Assembly: GCA_035293965.1 (NCBI GenBank)
Contig: DATGLW010000070.1
Coordinates: forward strand, 1-63,359
Length of the DNA: 63,359 bases
Source: DATGLW01 sp035293965
GTDB taxonomy: Bacteria > Actinomycetota > Acidimicrobiia > Acidimicrobiales > RAAP-2
Direction of reading: 5' to 3'
The notes beneath the pieces were generated by a model. It saw only the letters and a list, made by a program, of their open reading frames with translations, had not been told where the DNA came from and ran no database searches. A program made the position numbers and the translations under genes. The first letter of the stretch is position 1. Every line of letters starts with the position of its first letter. Shown in pieces: positions 1 to 7,776 of the stretch.

Positions 1-133
1 CTACCCCCACCCCGACGCCAAGTTCCCCGGGGTGACCGAGGAGCTGGACGAGGCCCTGGCCAACCTGACCGACGCCGAGAAGCGGGCCATCACGAGCGAG
101 AGCGCGATGGCCCTCTACGGCATCGGCGCCTGA
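1..133 (+). CDS. C-terminal end of an amidohydrolase-family protein (partial)
   Basis: Only the last 43 residues are inside the window; they read from base 2 to a TGA at 131-133. The tail resembles the end of amidohydrolase-2 family (TIM-barrel metal hydrolase) proteins, with the typical closing pattern of a helix rich in E, A and L followed by 'ITSESAMALYGI'. No catalytic residue is visible because the gene starts outside the window. The last 19 bases overlap, tail to tail, the end of the SRAP gene on the opposite strand. The family call is an inference from a short tail. Confidence 0.5.
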   Translation, partial: YPHPDAKFPGVTEELDEALANLTDAEKRAITSESAMALYGIGA

Positions 134-858
134 GGGCCGCCCGAGGGCGCCAGCTCGGCGACGACCGAGGGGTCGTCGTTGCGGACGTTGCCGACGCGCG
201 GGTCGACGAGGTGGTGGCGCAGGGTGCCGCTCGCGGTCGCCCGCAGCAGGGCCCGCACCTGGTTGACGTCCGCATCGGGGTCGAGCCAGAGGTCGAGCGC
301 TTCGGGCTCGAGCACGACCGGCATCCGGTCGTGGATGCCCGCCATGTCGGCGCCGGCGCGCGTCGTGATGACGGCGCAGGACCGCAGCAGCGGCGCTCCG
401 GGGTGCCGCGTGTCGCGCCACACCTCCCAGACGCCGGCCAGGGCCATCGGCGCACCGTCGGCGCGGTGGAAGTAGTGGGGGCGGCGACGGGGCCCCTGCT
501 GCCATTCGAAGAACCCGTCGGCCGGCACGACGAGACGCCGGCGCTCGAACGCTGACCGGAAGGAGGGCTTCGAAGCCACCGTTTCGGCGCGGGCGTTGAA
601 GAGCCGGCTGGCCCCCGAGGCGTCCTTTGCCCAGGACGGCACGAGGCCCCAGCGGAACACGCCGACCATCCGGCGGGCTCCCGCGCCCGGGCCGTCGTCG
701 TGCCCGTCGTGCGGATGGGCGCGGATGCCGAGGACCGGGCTCGTGGGCCCGATGTTCCATCGCGGCCGTTCCTGGTCGGCCACGCCCTCCGCCAAGGTGG
801 CCTCGAAGAGCCGAGCCACCCGTGCCGGTGGGGTGAAGAGGGAGATGCGTCCGCACAT
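115..858 (-). CDS. SRAP domain protein (YedK/HMCES family), abasic-site shielding
   Basis: 247 residues, the usual length of bacterial SRAP proteins. These enzymes form a covalent thiazolidine link with abasic sites in single-stranded DNA through the cysteine exposed after Met1 is removed, protecting the site during replication. The expected residues are visible: Cys2 in 'MCGRISLF', Asn in 'LFNARAETV', Glu in 'FFEW', and His in 'IHDRMPV'. The start is fixed by Cys2; reading further upstream would bury it. The gene is divergent from the imuA-imuB-dnaE2 mutasome. The SOS box between them lies about 83 bases upstream of this start, so LexA may control both sides (inference). Its 3' end overlaps the partial amidohydrolase by 19 bases. 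Confidence 0.93.
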   Translation of the reverse strand: MCGRISLFTPPARVARLFEATLAEGVADQERPRWNIGPTSPVLGIRAHPHDGHDDGPGAGARRMVGVFRWGLVPSWAKDASGASRLFNARAETVASKPSFRSAFERRRLVVPADGFFEWQQGPRRRPHYFHRADGAPMALAGVWEVWRDTRHPGAPLLRSCAVITTRAGADMAGIHDRMPVVLEPEALDLWLDPDADVNQVRALLRATASGTLRHHLVDPRVGNVRNDDPSVVAELAPSGGPQAPMP

Positions 859-940
859 GGGTCCGAGAAGGCCGCGGCACCGCGACCCCTGCCAGGGTAG
901 CGAGGGCCCGGGTGCGCGCCGCCGGTCTCCTCGGTATAGT

Positions 941-954
941 CGAACATATGTTCG
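941..954. promoter_or_regulatory. LexA SOS box between the SRAP gene and imuA
   Basis: CGAACATATGTTCG is a perfect 14-bp palindrome and matches the actinobacterial/mycobacterial LexA site CGAAC-N4-GTTCG. It lies in the gap between two divergent DNA-damage genes. The first ATG of the imuA frame (948-950) falls inside the palindrome. Either imuA translation begins on a nearly leaderless transcript, or it begins further downstream. Confidence 0.85.
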
Positions 955-1805
955 CATCCTCTGCTCCCCCGTCCCGTTCCCGGGAACGGGACCACCGCAG
1001 CAGCGGTCACCGCGCCGCCCCCCGTCCTGGGCAGGTCCCCGGTTCCCTTGGCAAGGGGGACCGCCAGCTCCTGACCGAGCTGGGTGCCCGGGCCCGGCCC
1101 GTCTCGCCCGCTTCCTCGCGGCTGGTCCCCGTGCTCGAACCCCTGCGCCGGCTGTTCCCCGACGCCGCGATGCGGCGGGGGAGCACGGTCGTGGTGGCCG
1201 GCGCACCCGGCCTCGGCGCCACCACCCTGGCCCTCTCGCTGCTCGCTGCTGCCTCTGCCCGTGGGAGCTGGTGCGCGGCCATCGGGCTGACCGACCCTGG
1301 CGTGGTCGCCATGGCAGAGCTCGGGGTCGACCTCCGGCGGGTGGTCTTCGTGCCGACCCCCGAGGCCCGGTGGGCCGAGGCCGTGGGGGAGCTCCTCGGC
1401 GGCGTCGACGTGGTGACCGTGCGGCTCCCGGGCCGGACCCCGCTGACCGCGGCACGCCGCCTGGCCGCCCGGGCCCGTGAGCGCCAGGCGGTGATGGTGG
1501 TGCTCGGCACGCGCCCCGGCGACTGGCCGCTCGGCCCGGATCTCGTCCTCAGGGTGCGATCGGCCGAGTGGTGCGGCCCCGACGGCGGCCACGGGCATCT
1601 CCGGGGGCGCCGCGTAGAGGTGGAGGCGAGCGGCCGGGGCCCAGCAGCCCGCCCGACCTCGCACCTCCTGTGGCTCCCGGCGGCAGAGGGCGCTGCTGCG
1701 GACGACAGAGCCGCGCAGGTCGCTGCTGCGGACGACAGAGCCGCGCAGGGCGCTGCGGTGGGCCTGGGAGAGCCTGCGGCCGGCACCGGGTCCATGCCGG
1801 CGTGA
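948..1805 (+). CDS. imuA: ImuA-type RecA-like accessory protein of the SOS mutasome
   Basis: Up to 285 residues. ImuA partners ImuB and DnaE2 in damage-induced translesion synthesis in actinobacteria. The core is recognisable from 'LVPVLEPLRRLFPDAAMRRG' onward. It is followed by a RecA/SulA-like strand and a degenerate P-loop 'VAGAPGLGATTLALSLL', in which the usual GK[ST] is replaced by GATT, as expected for ImuA. The patterns 'GSWCAAIGLTDPG' and 'AELGVDL' also fit. The start is uncertain: ATG 948 sits inside the SOS box, and GTG 1131 is in frame but would cut into the conserved core. The C-terminal tail contains a 30-bp tandem duplication. It is 7 bp upstream of imuB and so probably cotranscribed. 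No strong ribosome binding site marks a start. Confidence 0.85.
   Translation: MFASSAPPSRSRERDHRSSGHRAAPRPGQVPGSLGKGDRQLLTELGARARPVSPASSRLVPVLEPLRRLFPDAAMRRGSTVVVAGAPGLGATTLALSLLAAASARGSWCAAIGLTDPGVVAMAELGVDLRRVVFVPTPEARWAEAVGELLGGVDVVTVRLPGRTPLTAARRLAARARERQAVMVVLGTRPGDWPLGPDLVLRVRSAEWCGPDGGHGHLRGRRVEVEASGRGPAARPTSHLLWLPAAEGAAADDRAAQVAAADDRAAQGAAVGLGEPAAGTGSMPA
1691..1750 (+). repeat. 30-bp in-frame tandem duplication in the imuA tail
   Basis: Two adjacent 30-bp units (1691-1720 and 1721-1750) differ only at the last base. Each encodes an Ala/Asp/Arg-rich decapeptide ending 'DDRAAQ'. It lies in the poorly conserved C-terminal tail, so it adds length without touching the RecA-like core. Confidence 0.9.
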
Positions 1806-1812
1806 GGCCGGC

Positions 1813-3012
1813 ATGGAGCGGCTGGTCACCCTCTGGTGCCCCTCGCTGCTGTCCGAGGGGGAACGAGGGCACGAGGCCCGTGCCTTCCTGAGCGTCCTGG
1901 CGGCGGTCGAGTCCCTGTGCCCCTGGGCAGAGGCCGTCCGCCTGGGGGTGTGCACCTTGCCGGCGCGCGGGCCGAGCCGGTTCTTCGGCGGCGAGCAGGC
2001 GGTGGTGGAGCGCCTGTCCGACGCCGTGGCGGGGGTGCTGGGGGAGGCCGGCCTCGTGCACGTCGGGGTGGCCGACGGGCTGTTCGCCTCCCTCCTCGCT
2101 GCCCGCTCCCGGACGATCGTCCCTCGCGGCGAGGCAGCCGCCTTCCTTGCTCCCTGGTCGGTGGCGGTGCTCGGGCGCCCGGAGCTGGCCGTCACCTTCC
2201 AGCGCCTGGGGATCCACACGCTCGGGCAGTTCGCCGCCCTGCCCAGGTCCCACGTGCTCGCCCGCTTCGGGGGGGACGCCGCGGCCTGCCACCGGGTGGC
2301 TGCCGGTAGCGAGGGCGAGCTGCCAGGGCTGCGCGATACCCGGGTCCACCACCGCCTGCGGGTGGCGGCCGGCGGCGCCGCCGAGGTTCCCCGGCAGCCC
2401 GGGTTCTTCGGGGGCGTGTCGGGGGCGGACGAGCGGGCTGCCAGCTCCTTCGCCCGGCTCCAGCAGCGGCTCGGGGTCGAGGCGGTGCTGGTCGGCCGCC
2501 TGCAGGGCGGCAGGACCCCGGCAGAGCGGGCCCGGCTCGTGCCGTGGGGGAGCCCCGGTGCCGGCACGGTCACCGGCCCCACCAATGCCGGCACCGGCAC
2601 GCCGGGCGGCGCCCGCACGCCGGGCGGCACCGGCACGGTCCCGCCCGGTCCTGTGCCGGCTGCGACCGCTCCCCCCGACCGCGACCCAGGCGGGCCCTGG
2701 CCAGGGCGGCTCCCCGCTCCCTCGCCGGCCACGGTGCTCGGCGTCCCGGTGCCGGTGGAGGTCGTCGACGCCCAGGGCCGTCCGCTCCGGGTGAGCGGGA
2801 ACGCCCTGCTCAGCGCCGAGCCGTGGCGGGTCTCGATCGGTGGCGGGTCCTGGCAGCAGGTGCGGGCGTGGGCAGGGCCCTGGCCGATCGCCGACCGGTG
2901 GTGGGCGGCCCGGCGCCGTCGTGCCCACCTGCAGGTGGTGACGGGATCGGGCGCAGCCGTCCTGCTCATGGTGGAGCGGGGACGCTGGTGGCTCGAGGCG
3001 GTCTACGACTGA
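1813..3012 (+). CDS. imuB: ImuB, catalytically inactive Y-family polymerase homologue (shortened)
   Basis: 399 residues; ImuB proteins usually have about 500-550. ImuB is the hub that ties DnaE2 to the beta clamp. Conserved blocks are 'TLWCP' (6-10), 'ARGPSRFFGGE' (51-61), 'VGVADGLFASLLA' (84-96), 'RLGIHTLGQFAALP' (131-144), 'LQGGRTPAERARLVPWG' (230-246) and a C-terminal block from 'PWPGRLPAPSPATVLG'. Two stretches expected from the family are nearly absent. Only about 13 residues separate TLWCP from the next block, where roughly 50 are usual. Only about 25 separate the helix-hairpin-helix region from 'FFGGVSGADERAA', where 100 or more are usual. A Gly/Thr/Pro-rich repetitive linker occupies about residues 248-290. 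The stop overlaps the dnaE2 ATG by one base. Confidence 0.88.
   Translation: MERLVTLWCPSLLSEGERGHEARAFLSVLAAVESLCPWAEAVRLGVCTLPARGPSRFFGGEQAVVERLSDAVAGVLGEAGLVHVGVADGLFASLLAARSRTIVPRGEAAAFLAPWSVAVLGRPELAVTFQRLGIHTLGQFAALPRSHVLARFGGDAAACHRVAAGSEGELPGLRDTRVHHRLRVAAGGAAEVPRQPGFFGGVSGADERAASSFARLQQRLGVEAVLVGRLQGGRTPAERARLVPWGSPGAGTVTGPTNAGTGTPGGARTPGGTGTVPPGPVPAATAPPDRDPGGPWPGRLPAPSPATVLGVPVPVEVVDAQGRPLRVSGNALLSAEPWRVSIGGGSWQQVRAWAGPWPIADRWWAARRRRAHLQVVTGSGAAVLLMVERGRWWLEAVYD
2560..2660 (+). repeat. Low-complexity Gly/Thr/Pro repeat inside imuB
   Basis: Imperfect short repeats built from GCCGGCACCGGCACG and CGCACGCCGGGCGGC encode a Gly/Thr/Pro/Ala linker between the 'RLVPWG' block and the C-terminal domain. 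The frame is kept. Confidence 0.7.
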
Positions 3013-6000
3013 TGCGCGACCGCCGGGTCGACGGGGTCGACTACGCGGAGCTCCACGCCCACTCGGGCTTCAGCTTCCTCGACGGGGCCAGCGATCCCGA
3101 GGAGCTGGCGGCAGAGGCCCACCGCCTGGGGCTCGCTGCTCTGGCTCTCACCGATCATCACGGCCTCTACGGGGTGGTCCGCTTCGCCGAGGCAGCGCGA
3201 GCCCTCGGCCTGCCCACGGTCTTCGGCGCAGAGGTGGCGCTCGCGCCCGCCGGCCCCCGGACCGGGGAGCCCGACCCTGCCGGTGCCCACCTGGTGCTGC
3301 TCGCACGAGACCCCGAGGGCTATGCCCGGCTGTCGGCGGCCCTCGCCGGGGCGCACCTCGCCGGGGGCGAGAAGGGCAAGCCGGTCTTCACCCTCGACGA
3401 GCTGGCTGGCGCCCACGGCGGGCACTGGGTGGTTCTGACCGGCTGCCGCAAGGGGCCCGTCCCCGCCGCCCTGGTGGGCTCGGGCCCCTCGGCGGCGCGC
3501 CGCGAGCTCGACCGGCTGGCGGAGGCCTTCGGGCGCCAGTCGCTGGCAGTGGAGCTGTGGGACCACGGCGATCCCCTCGATACCGCCCGCAACGACGCCC
3601 TGGCGTTGCTGGCGGCGCGCGCCGGGGTGCTGGCGGTGGCGACCAACAACGTCCACTACGCCACACCCTCCAGCTACCGCCTGGCCACCACCCTCTCCGC
3701 GGTGCGCGCCCGGCGACCCCTGGCGGAGCTCGAGGGATGGCTGCCGCCCGCGCCCACGGCCTGCCTGCGCTCCGGTCGCGAGCAGGCCCGGCGGTTCGCC
3801 CGCTGGCCCGGGGTGGTGGAGCAGGCGGCCGAGGTCGGGCGGGCGTGCGCCTTCGACCTCCGCCTCGTCGCCCCCCGCCTGCCCGACTTCCCCGTTCCCG
3901 ACGGCTACGACGAGCAGCGGTTCCTGTGCGAGCTCGCCTGTCGGGGGGCGCTCGAGCGCTACGGGCCCCGCCAGGCCGAGCGGGTGCCGGGTGCCTGGGC
4001 CCAGATCGACCACGAGCTGTCGGTCATCGGCACCCTCGGGTACGCCGGGTACTTCCTCGTGGTCTGGGACATCGCCCAGTTCTGCCGCCGCCAGGGGATC
4101 TACTGCCAGGGGCGCGGGTCGGCCGCCAACTCGGCGGTCTGCTACGCCCTCGGCATCACCAACGTCGACGCCGTCGCCCTCGGCCTGCTCTTCGAGCGCT
4201 TCTTGTCGCCGGCGCGCGACGGGCCGCCGGACATCGACGTCGACATCGAGTCCGGCCGGCGCGAGGAGGTCATCCAGTACGTCTACGACCGCTACGGCCG
4301 CCGCCACGCGGCCCAGGTGTCCAACGTCATCACCTACCGCCCCCGCTCTGCCATCCGCGACGTGGCCAAGGCGCTGGGCTACCCGGCCGAGGAGGTCGAC
4401 CGCTGGGCGGCGGGCGTCGAGCGCGGGCACCATCGAGGGTCCGACGCCGCTGCTGTCGTCGCGTCGGAGCCGCTGCCCGCTGCCGAGTCGCCCCACGCCG
4501 GGCCGCTCCTGCCCGCTGCAGAGTCGCCCCACGCCGGGCCGGCGCCATCCACTGCCGGGTTGCTTGCCACTGCCGATGCCCCGGCTGCCGGAGGAGGGGG
4601 CGCCGAGCAGGGTGACGCCCCGGCCTCCGGGCTCCCCCCGCTGGTTGCCGAGCTGGCCACCGAGGTGCTCGAGCGCCCCCGCCACCTCGGGATCCACTCG
4701 GCCGGCATGGTGCTGTGCGACCGGCCGGTGGTGGAGGTCTGCCCGGTCGAGTGGGGGCGCATGCCGGGGCGCACCGTGCTGCAGTGGGACAAGGACGACT
4801 GCGCTGCCATCGGCCTGGTCAAGTTCGACCTGCTCGGCCTCGGGATGCTCGAGGCGCTGCACCGGACGGTCGACCTGGTGGCCGAGCACCATGGGGTGGT
4901 GGTCGACCTGGGCCGGCTCCCCCAGGAGCCCGAGGTCTACGAGCTGCTCTGCCGGGCCGACACGGTCGGGGTCTTCCAGGTGGAGAGCCGGGCCCAGATG
5001 GGCACCCTGCCGCGCGTCCAGCCGCGCACCTTCTACGACCTGGTCGTCGAAGTGGCCCTGATCCGGCCCGGCCCCATCCAGGGGCAGGCTGTCAACCCCT
5101 ACATCCGCCGCCGCCGGGGGCTCGAGCCGGTCACCTACCTCCACCCCCTGCTCGAGCCGATCCTCGAACGCACCCTCGGGGTGCCTCTGTTCCAGGAGCA
5201 GCTGATGGAGATGGCCGTGGCCGTCGCCGGCTTCAGCGCGGCGGAGGCGGACGAGCTCCGCCAGGCCATGGCGGCCAAGCGTTCCGCGGCCCGCATGGCC
5301 AGGTTGCGGCACCGCCTCTACGAGGGGATGAGGGCACGTGGGGTGACGGGCGACGCCGCGGATGCCATCTACCGGGCGCTGGCCGCCTTCGCCAACTTCG
5401 GCTTCCCCGAGTCCCACTCGGTCTCCTTCGCGCACCTCGTGTACTCGTCGAGCTGGCTCAAGCTCCACTATCCCGCCGCCTTCTTCGCCGGGTTGCTGAA
5501 CTCCCAGCCCATGGGGTTCTGGTCGCCCCAGAGCCTGGTGGCCGACGCCAAGCGCCACGGGGTCGAGGTCCGCCGTCCCCACGTGGATCGCAGCCTGCCC
5601 ACCGCCTCGCTCGAAGGGGAGGGCGGGCCTGACGACCGCCCCGCCCTCCGCCTCGGCCTGGCGGCGGTGAAGGGGGTCGGGGAGGCCACGGCCGAGCGGA
5701 TCGCGGCCGGCCGGCCCTGGGCCGGCCCGGAGGACCTGGTGCGCCGGGCGGGGGTCACCCGCGCACAGCTCGAGGCGCTGGCCGCTGCCGGCGCGCTCGA
5801 CCACCTCCAGGTGCCGCCGGCTCCGGCCGGGCGCCGCCGGCTGCTGTGGGCGGCGGGCGCCGCGGCCCAGGGGACCCCTGACCGGCTGCCCGGGATCGTG
5901 ACCGGCACCGACGCACCACCCCTGCCCGAGCCGACGCCGCTCGACACGGTCGGCGACGACCTGTGGGCGCTCGGCCTCGCCCCCGAGCGCACAGCCATGG

Positions 6001-6347
6001 AGCTGGCCCGGCCCGAACTGGCGCAGCTCGGGGTGGTGCCGGCCTCGGGCCTCGGGGCGTGCCCGCACGGCCGCCGGGTGGCGGTGGCCGGGGTGGTCAC
6101 GCACCGCCAGCACCCCGAAACGGCGGGGGGCGCCGTGTTCGTGAACCTCGAGGACGAGACCGGCCACGTCAACGTCGTCTTCTCCCGCGGCGCCTGGGCG
6201 CGCTGGCGCCACGTGGCGCGCCACGCGCCGGTGCTGCTCGTGCGGGGGCGGCTCGAAGCGGGCCAGGGCGTGGTGAACGTGACCGCCGAGCACGTGGAGG
6301 AACTGGAGGTGGGTGCCCCGGTGCCCGCCTCGCGCGACTTCCGCTAG
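3012..6347 (+). CDS. dnaE2: Error-prone DNA polymerase III alpha subunit DnaE2
   Basis: 1111 residues, normal for DnaE2, the translesion polymerase that acts with ImuA and ImuB. An N-terminal PHP domain starts at 'ELHAHSGFSFLDG' and continues 'LALTDHHGLYG'. The polymerase palm has the catalytic pair in 'PDIDVDIE' (about residue 405) and the third Asp in 'IGLVKFDLLGLG'. 'VALIRPGPIQG' and 'GFPESHSVSFAHLVY' follow. A C-terminal OB fold begins near 'RVAVAGVVTHRQHPETAGGA'. An Ala/Pro/Gly-rich insertion at about residues 475-540, just before the 'GIHSAGMVL' block, contains a 36-bp tandem repeat. ATG 3012 overlaps the imuB stop by one base, so translation is coupled. LexA control comes from the box upstream of imuA. 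Confidence 0.95.
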   Translation: MRDRRVDGVDYAELHAHSGFSFLDGASDPEELAAEAHRLGLAALALTDHHGLYGVVRFAEAARALGLPTVFGAEVALAPAGPRTGEPDPAGAHLVLLARDPEGYARLSAALAGAHLAGGEKGKPVFTLDELAGAHGGHWVVLTGCRKGPVPAALVGSGPSAARRELDRLAEAFGRQSLAVELWDHGDPLDTARNDALALLAARAGVLAVATNNVHYATPSSYRLATTLSAVRARRPLAELEGWLPPAPTACLRSGREQARRFARWPGVVEQAAEVGRACAFDLRLVAPRLPDFPVPDGYDEQRFLCELACRGALERYGPRQAERVPGAWAQIDHELSVIGTLGYAGYFLVVWDIAQFCRRQGIYCQGRGSAANSAVCYALGITNVDAVALGLLFERFLSPARDGPPDIDVDIESGRREEVIQYVYDRYGRRHAAQVSNVITYRPRSAIRDVAKALGYPAEEVDRWAAGVERGHHRGSDAAAVVASEPLPAAESPHAGPLLPAAESPHAGPAPSTAGLLATADAPAAGGGGAEQGDAPASGLPPLVAELATEVLERPRHLGIHSAGMVLCDRPVVEVCPVEWGRMPGRTVLQWDKDDCAAIGLVKFDLLGLGMLEALHRTVDLVAEHHGVVVDLGRLPQEPEVYELLCRADTVGVFQVESRAQMGTLPRVQPRTFYDLVVEVALIRPGPIQGQAVNPYIRRRRGLEPVTYLHPLLEPILERTLGVPLFQEQLMEMAVAVAGFSAAEADELRQAMAAKRSAARMARLRHRLYEGMRARGVTGDAADAIYRALAAFANFGFPESHSVSFAHLVYSSSWLKLHYPAAFFAGLLNSQPMGFWSPQSLVADAKRHGVEVRRPHVDRSLPTASLEGEGGPDDRPALRLGLAAVKGVGEATAERIAAGRPWAGPEDLVRRAGVTRAQLEALAAAGALDHLQVPPAPAGRRRLLWAAGAAAQGTPDRLPGIVTGTDAPPLPEPTPLDTVGDDLWALGLAPERTAMELARPELAQLGVVPASGLGACPHGRRVAVAGVVTHRQHPETAGGAVFVNLEDETGHVNVVFSRGAWARWRHVARHAPVLLVRGRLEAGQGVVNVTAEHVEELEVGAPVPASRDFR
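4473..4541 (+). repeat. 36-bp in-frame tandem repeat in the dnaE2 insertion
   Basis: Two copies about 36 bp apart (starting near 4473 and 4509) encode 'LPAAESPHAGP' twice. Period 36 is a multiple of 3, so the frame is kept. The repeat lies inside a low-complexity insertion within the polymerase region. Confidence 0.85.
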
Positions 6348-6384
6348 GGAGGCGCCCGGCGGGCGAGGATCGTGCCGTTCGTCC

Positions 6385-6780
6385 TCATCGAGCGCCGACC
6401 AAAAGCGAGCGCACAGGGTACTGGGCCACCGCGGGGTCCGCGGTCACGATCTGCAGGCGGAGCAGCTCGCACTGGGCGACGAGGATGCGGTCGAAGGGGT
6501 CGCGGTGGAGGGGCGGGAGCGAGCAGACCGCCAGCGCGTGCGCATGCTCCACGGGGATCGCCGTCGCCCCGAGCAGCCGGATCCGCTCGGGCACGTAGCG
6601 CGCCGGGGGTTCGGGCAGCACGAGCCTGCCCAGCCCGCACTTGATGGCGATCTCCCACGAGCTCGCCGCCGACACGAACAGCTCGGAGCGTGGATCGGCG
6701 AGGAGCTCGAGATGGTCGCCTAGCCGTTCCGGCTCGGTCAGGAGCCAGAGGAAGACGTGGGTGTCGAGGAGCAGCTTCAC
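6385..6780 (-). CDS. PIN-domain ribonuclease toxin (VapC-like)
   Basis: 131 residues, typical PIN-toxin length. The acidic residues of a PIN active site are visible: Asp6 in 'LLLDTHVFLW', Glu in 'SSWEIAIKCGLGRL', and Asp residues in 'RDPFDRILVAQC' and 'IVTADPAV'. This subfamily (LLLDTHxxLW) usually pairs with Phd/YefM antitoxins. The GTG start at 6780 overlaps the stop of the upstream antitoxin by 4 bases (GTGA), so the two are coupled. It likely cleaves RNA when the antitoxin is degraded (family knowledge; the target is unknown). Confidence 0.9.
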   Translation of the reverse strand: MKLLLDTHVFLWLLTEPERLGDHLELLADPRSELFVSAASSWEIAIKCGLGRLVLPEPPARYVPERIRLLGATAIPVEHAHALAVCSLPPLHRDPFDRILVAQCELLRLQIVTADPAVAQYPVRSLLVGAR

Positions 6781-7010
6781 TGCTCGAAGGCGACGAGCAC
6801 CTGCTCGCTGAGGGGAGCATCGAAGTCGTCGGGGACCGCGTAGCGCCCGCGATCGAACCCGAAACGGCGGGAAGAGAACGGGCGGGCGGTGACGAGCTTC
6901 GCCACCTCCTGACCGCGGCGGGTGATTACGATCTCCTCCCCCGCGGCGACGGCGTCCAGCAGGCGGGACAGGTGGGTCTTCGCTTCGTGGACCCCAACCG
7001 ACTTAGTCAT
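6777..7010 (-). CDS. Phd/YefM-family antitoxin
   Basis: 77 residues. 'VGVHEAKTHLSRLLDAVAAGEEIVITRRGQEVAKLV' is the classical Phd/YefM N-terminal DNA-binding and dimerisation domain. The remaining 35 residues would wrap the PIN toxin. It precedes the toxin with a 4-base GTGA overlap. Such antitoxins usually repress their own operon, but I see no clear palindrome in the short region upstream. That region is occupied by the end of a small upstream ORF, overlapping by 4 bases. Confidence 0.9.
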   Translation of the reverse strand: MTKSVGVHEAKTHLSRLLDAVAAGEEIVITRRGQEVAKLVTARPFSSRRFGFDRGRYAVPDDFDAPLSEQVLVAFEQ

Positions 7011-7288
7011 GGACTTAGTCTACTTTTCGTGGTCGACGCCCGGCGTCGCGAGCCACCCGAATGTTGGCGGCGCGCGGCGCTCCCATTCACCCTTTCTCCG
7101 CTCGCCGCCGTTGAAGGCGCCGGGCCTGTTGCGCTCGCCTCCGTAAGCAGCTCCCGCAGGGCGATCACGTCCCGCCTGTCCTCCTCGGGCAGCTCCTCGA
7201 TCGAGTGCCCGAGGGCGTGGACGATGGAGGCCAGCACGGCCGGGTCCGGCCCGCTCGCGGGGAAGTTGTTGTGCTCGTAGCGATTCAC
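7007..7288 (-). CDS. Small hypothetical protein downstream of the riboflavin synthase
   Basis: 93 residues from a GTG two bases after the riboflavin synthase stop. The first half ('NRYEHNNFPASGPDPAVLAS', then an acidic helix 'EELPEEDRRDVIALRELLTE') looks like real protein. The second half is Arg/Ser-rich and looks like read-through of non-coding sequence. I do not recognise a family. Its stop overlaps the antitoxin start by 4 bases, which would place it in one run with the toxin-antitoxin pair. It could equally be non-coding, leaving a normal promoter region for that pair. Confidence 0.35.
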   Translation of the reverse strand: MNRYEHNNFPASGPDPAVLASIVHALGHSIEELPEEDRRDVIALRELLTEASATGPAPSTAASGERVNGSAARRQHSGGSRRRASTTKSRLSP

Positions 7289-7290
7289 GC

Positions 7291-7776
7291 TCAGCGCCCC
7301 GAAGGGATGAGCGGTCCGGCGTCGGGGAAACCCTGGCGGATGCCCTGACCGGCCCGCCGGGTCAGCTGCTCGGGCTCGTAGAGCATCCAGTAGGCGTTGC
7401 GCGCGTGCTTGCGGGCGCGGTCGCGGCAGACCTCCGCCAGGATGAGCGGGTCGTCCGCCTCGTCTTCGTGGACGAACACCTCGAGGATGGGCGTGCTCGT
7501 CATCAGCTGGGCCGTCATGATGCCGAGGGAAGCCTCGTGGGCGCAGGTCTTGTCGATCGGCGCCTTGCCGGGCATGCCGAGGGCGATGACGATCTTGCAG
7601 CTCTCGTCTTCGATGAGCCGCTTGGCCTGCACCGCGAGGTCCTTGAACCCCGGCACGGTCCGCCGGACGGTCTCGAAGCGCTTGCCGTAGCCGGGGCAGT
7701 GGGCGAGCTCGTCGAGCGCCTCGGCCCCCATGTCGTAGCGAGCGAACATGGTGTCCACCACGCCGATCCGGATCAC
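7291..7776 (-). CDS. ribC: Archaeal-type riboflavin synthase
   Basis: 161 residues. It matches from memory the archaeal riboflavin synthase family, which is related to lumazine synthase and unlike the duplicated-domain RibE of most bacteria. It would convert two 6,7-dimethyl-8-ribityllumazine molecules into riboflavin plus a pyrimidine. Recognisable motifs in order are 'VVDTMFARYDMGAEALDEL', 'RRTVPGFKDLAVQAKRLIE', 'IALGMPGKAPIDKTCAHEAS', 'LMTSTPILEVFVHEDEADDP', 'ARKHARNAYWMLYEPEQLTR' and 'AGQGIRQGFPDAG'. GTG 7776 is preceded by AAGGAG at good spacing. No other rib gene is nearby. I see no FMN riboswitch in the 145 bp upstream. Confidence 0.85.
   Translation of the reverse strand: MIRIGVVDTMFARYDMGAEALDELAHCPGYGKRFETVRRTVPGFKDLAVQAKRLIEDESCKIVIALGMPGKAPIDKTCAHEASLGIMTAQLMTSTPILEVFVHEDEADDPLILAEVCRDRARKHARNAYWMLYEPEQLTRRAGQGIRQGFPDAGPLIPSGR

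Noticed and set aside
90..2969. Very long open frame on the minus strand across SRAP, imuA and imuB
   Set aside because: Arg/Pro/Gly-rich translation with no family signal. It is antisense to well-recognised genes and is an effect of high GC.
3003..6293. 1096-codon frame antisense to dnaE2
   Set aside because: The translation shows no motifs and is explained by the codon bias of dnaE2.
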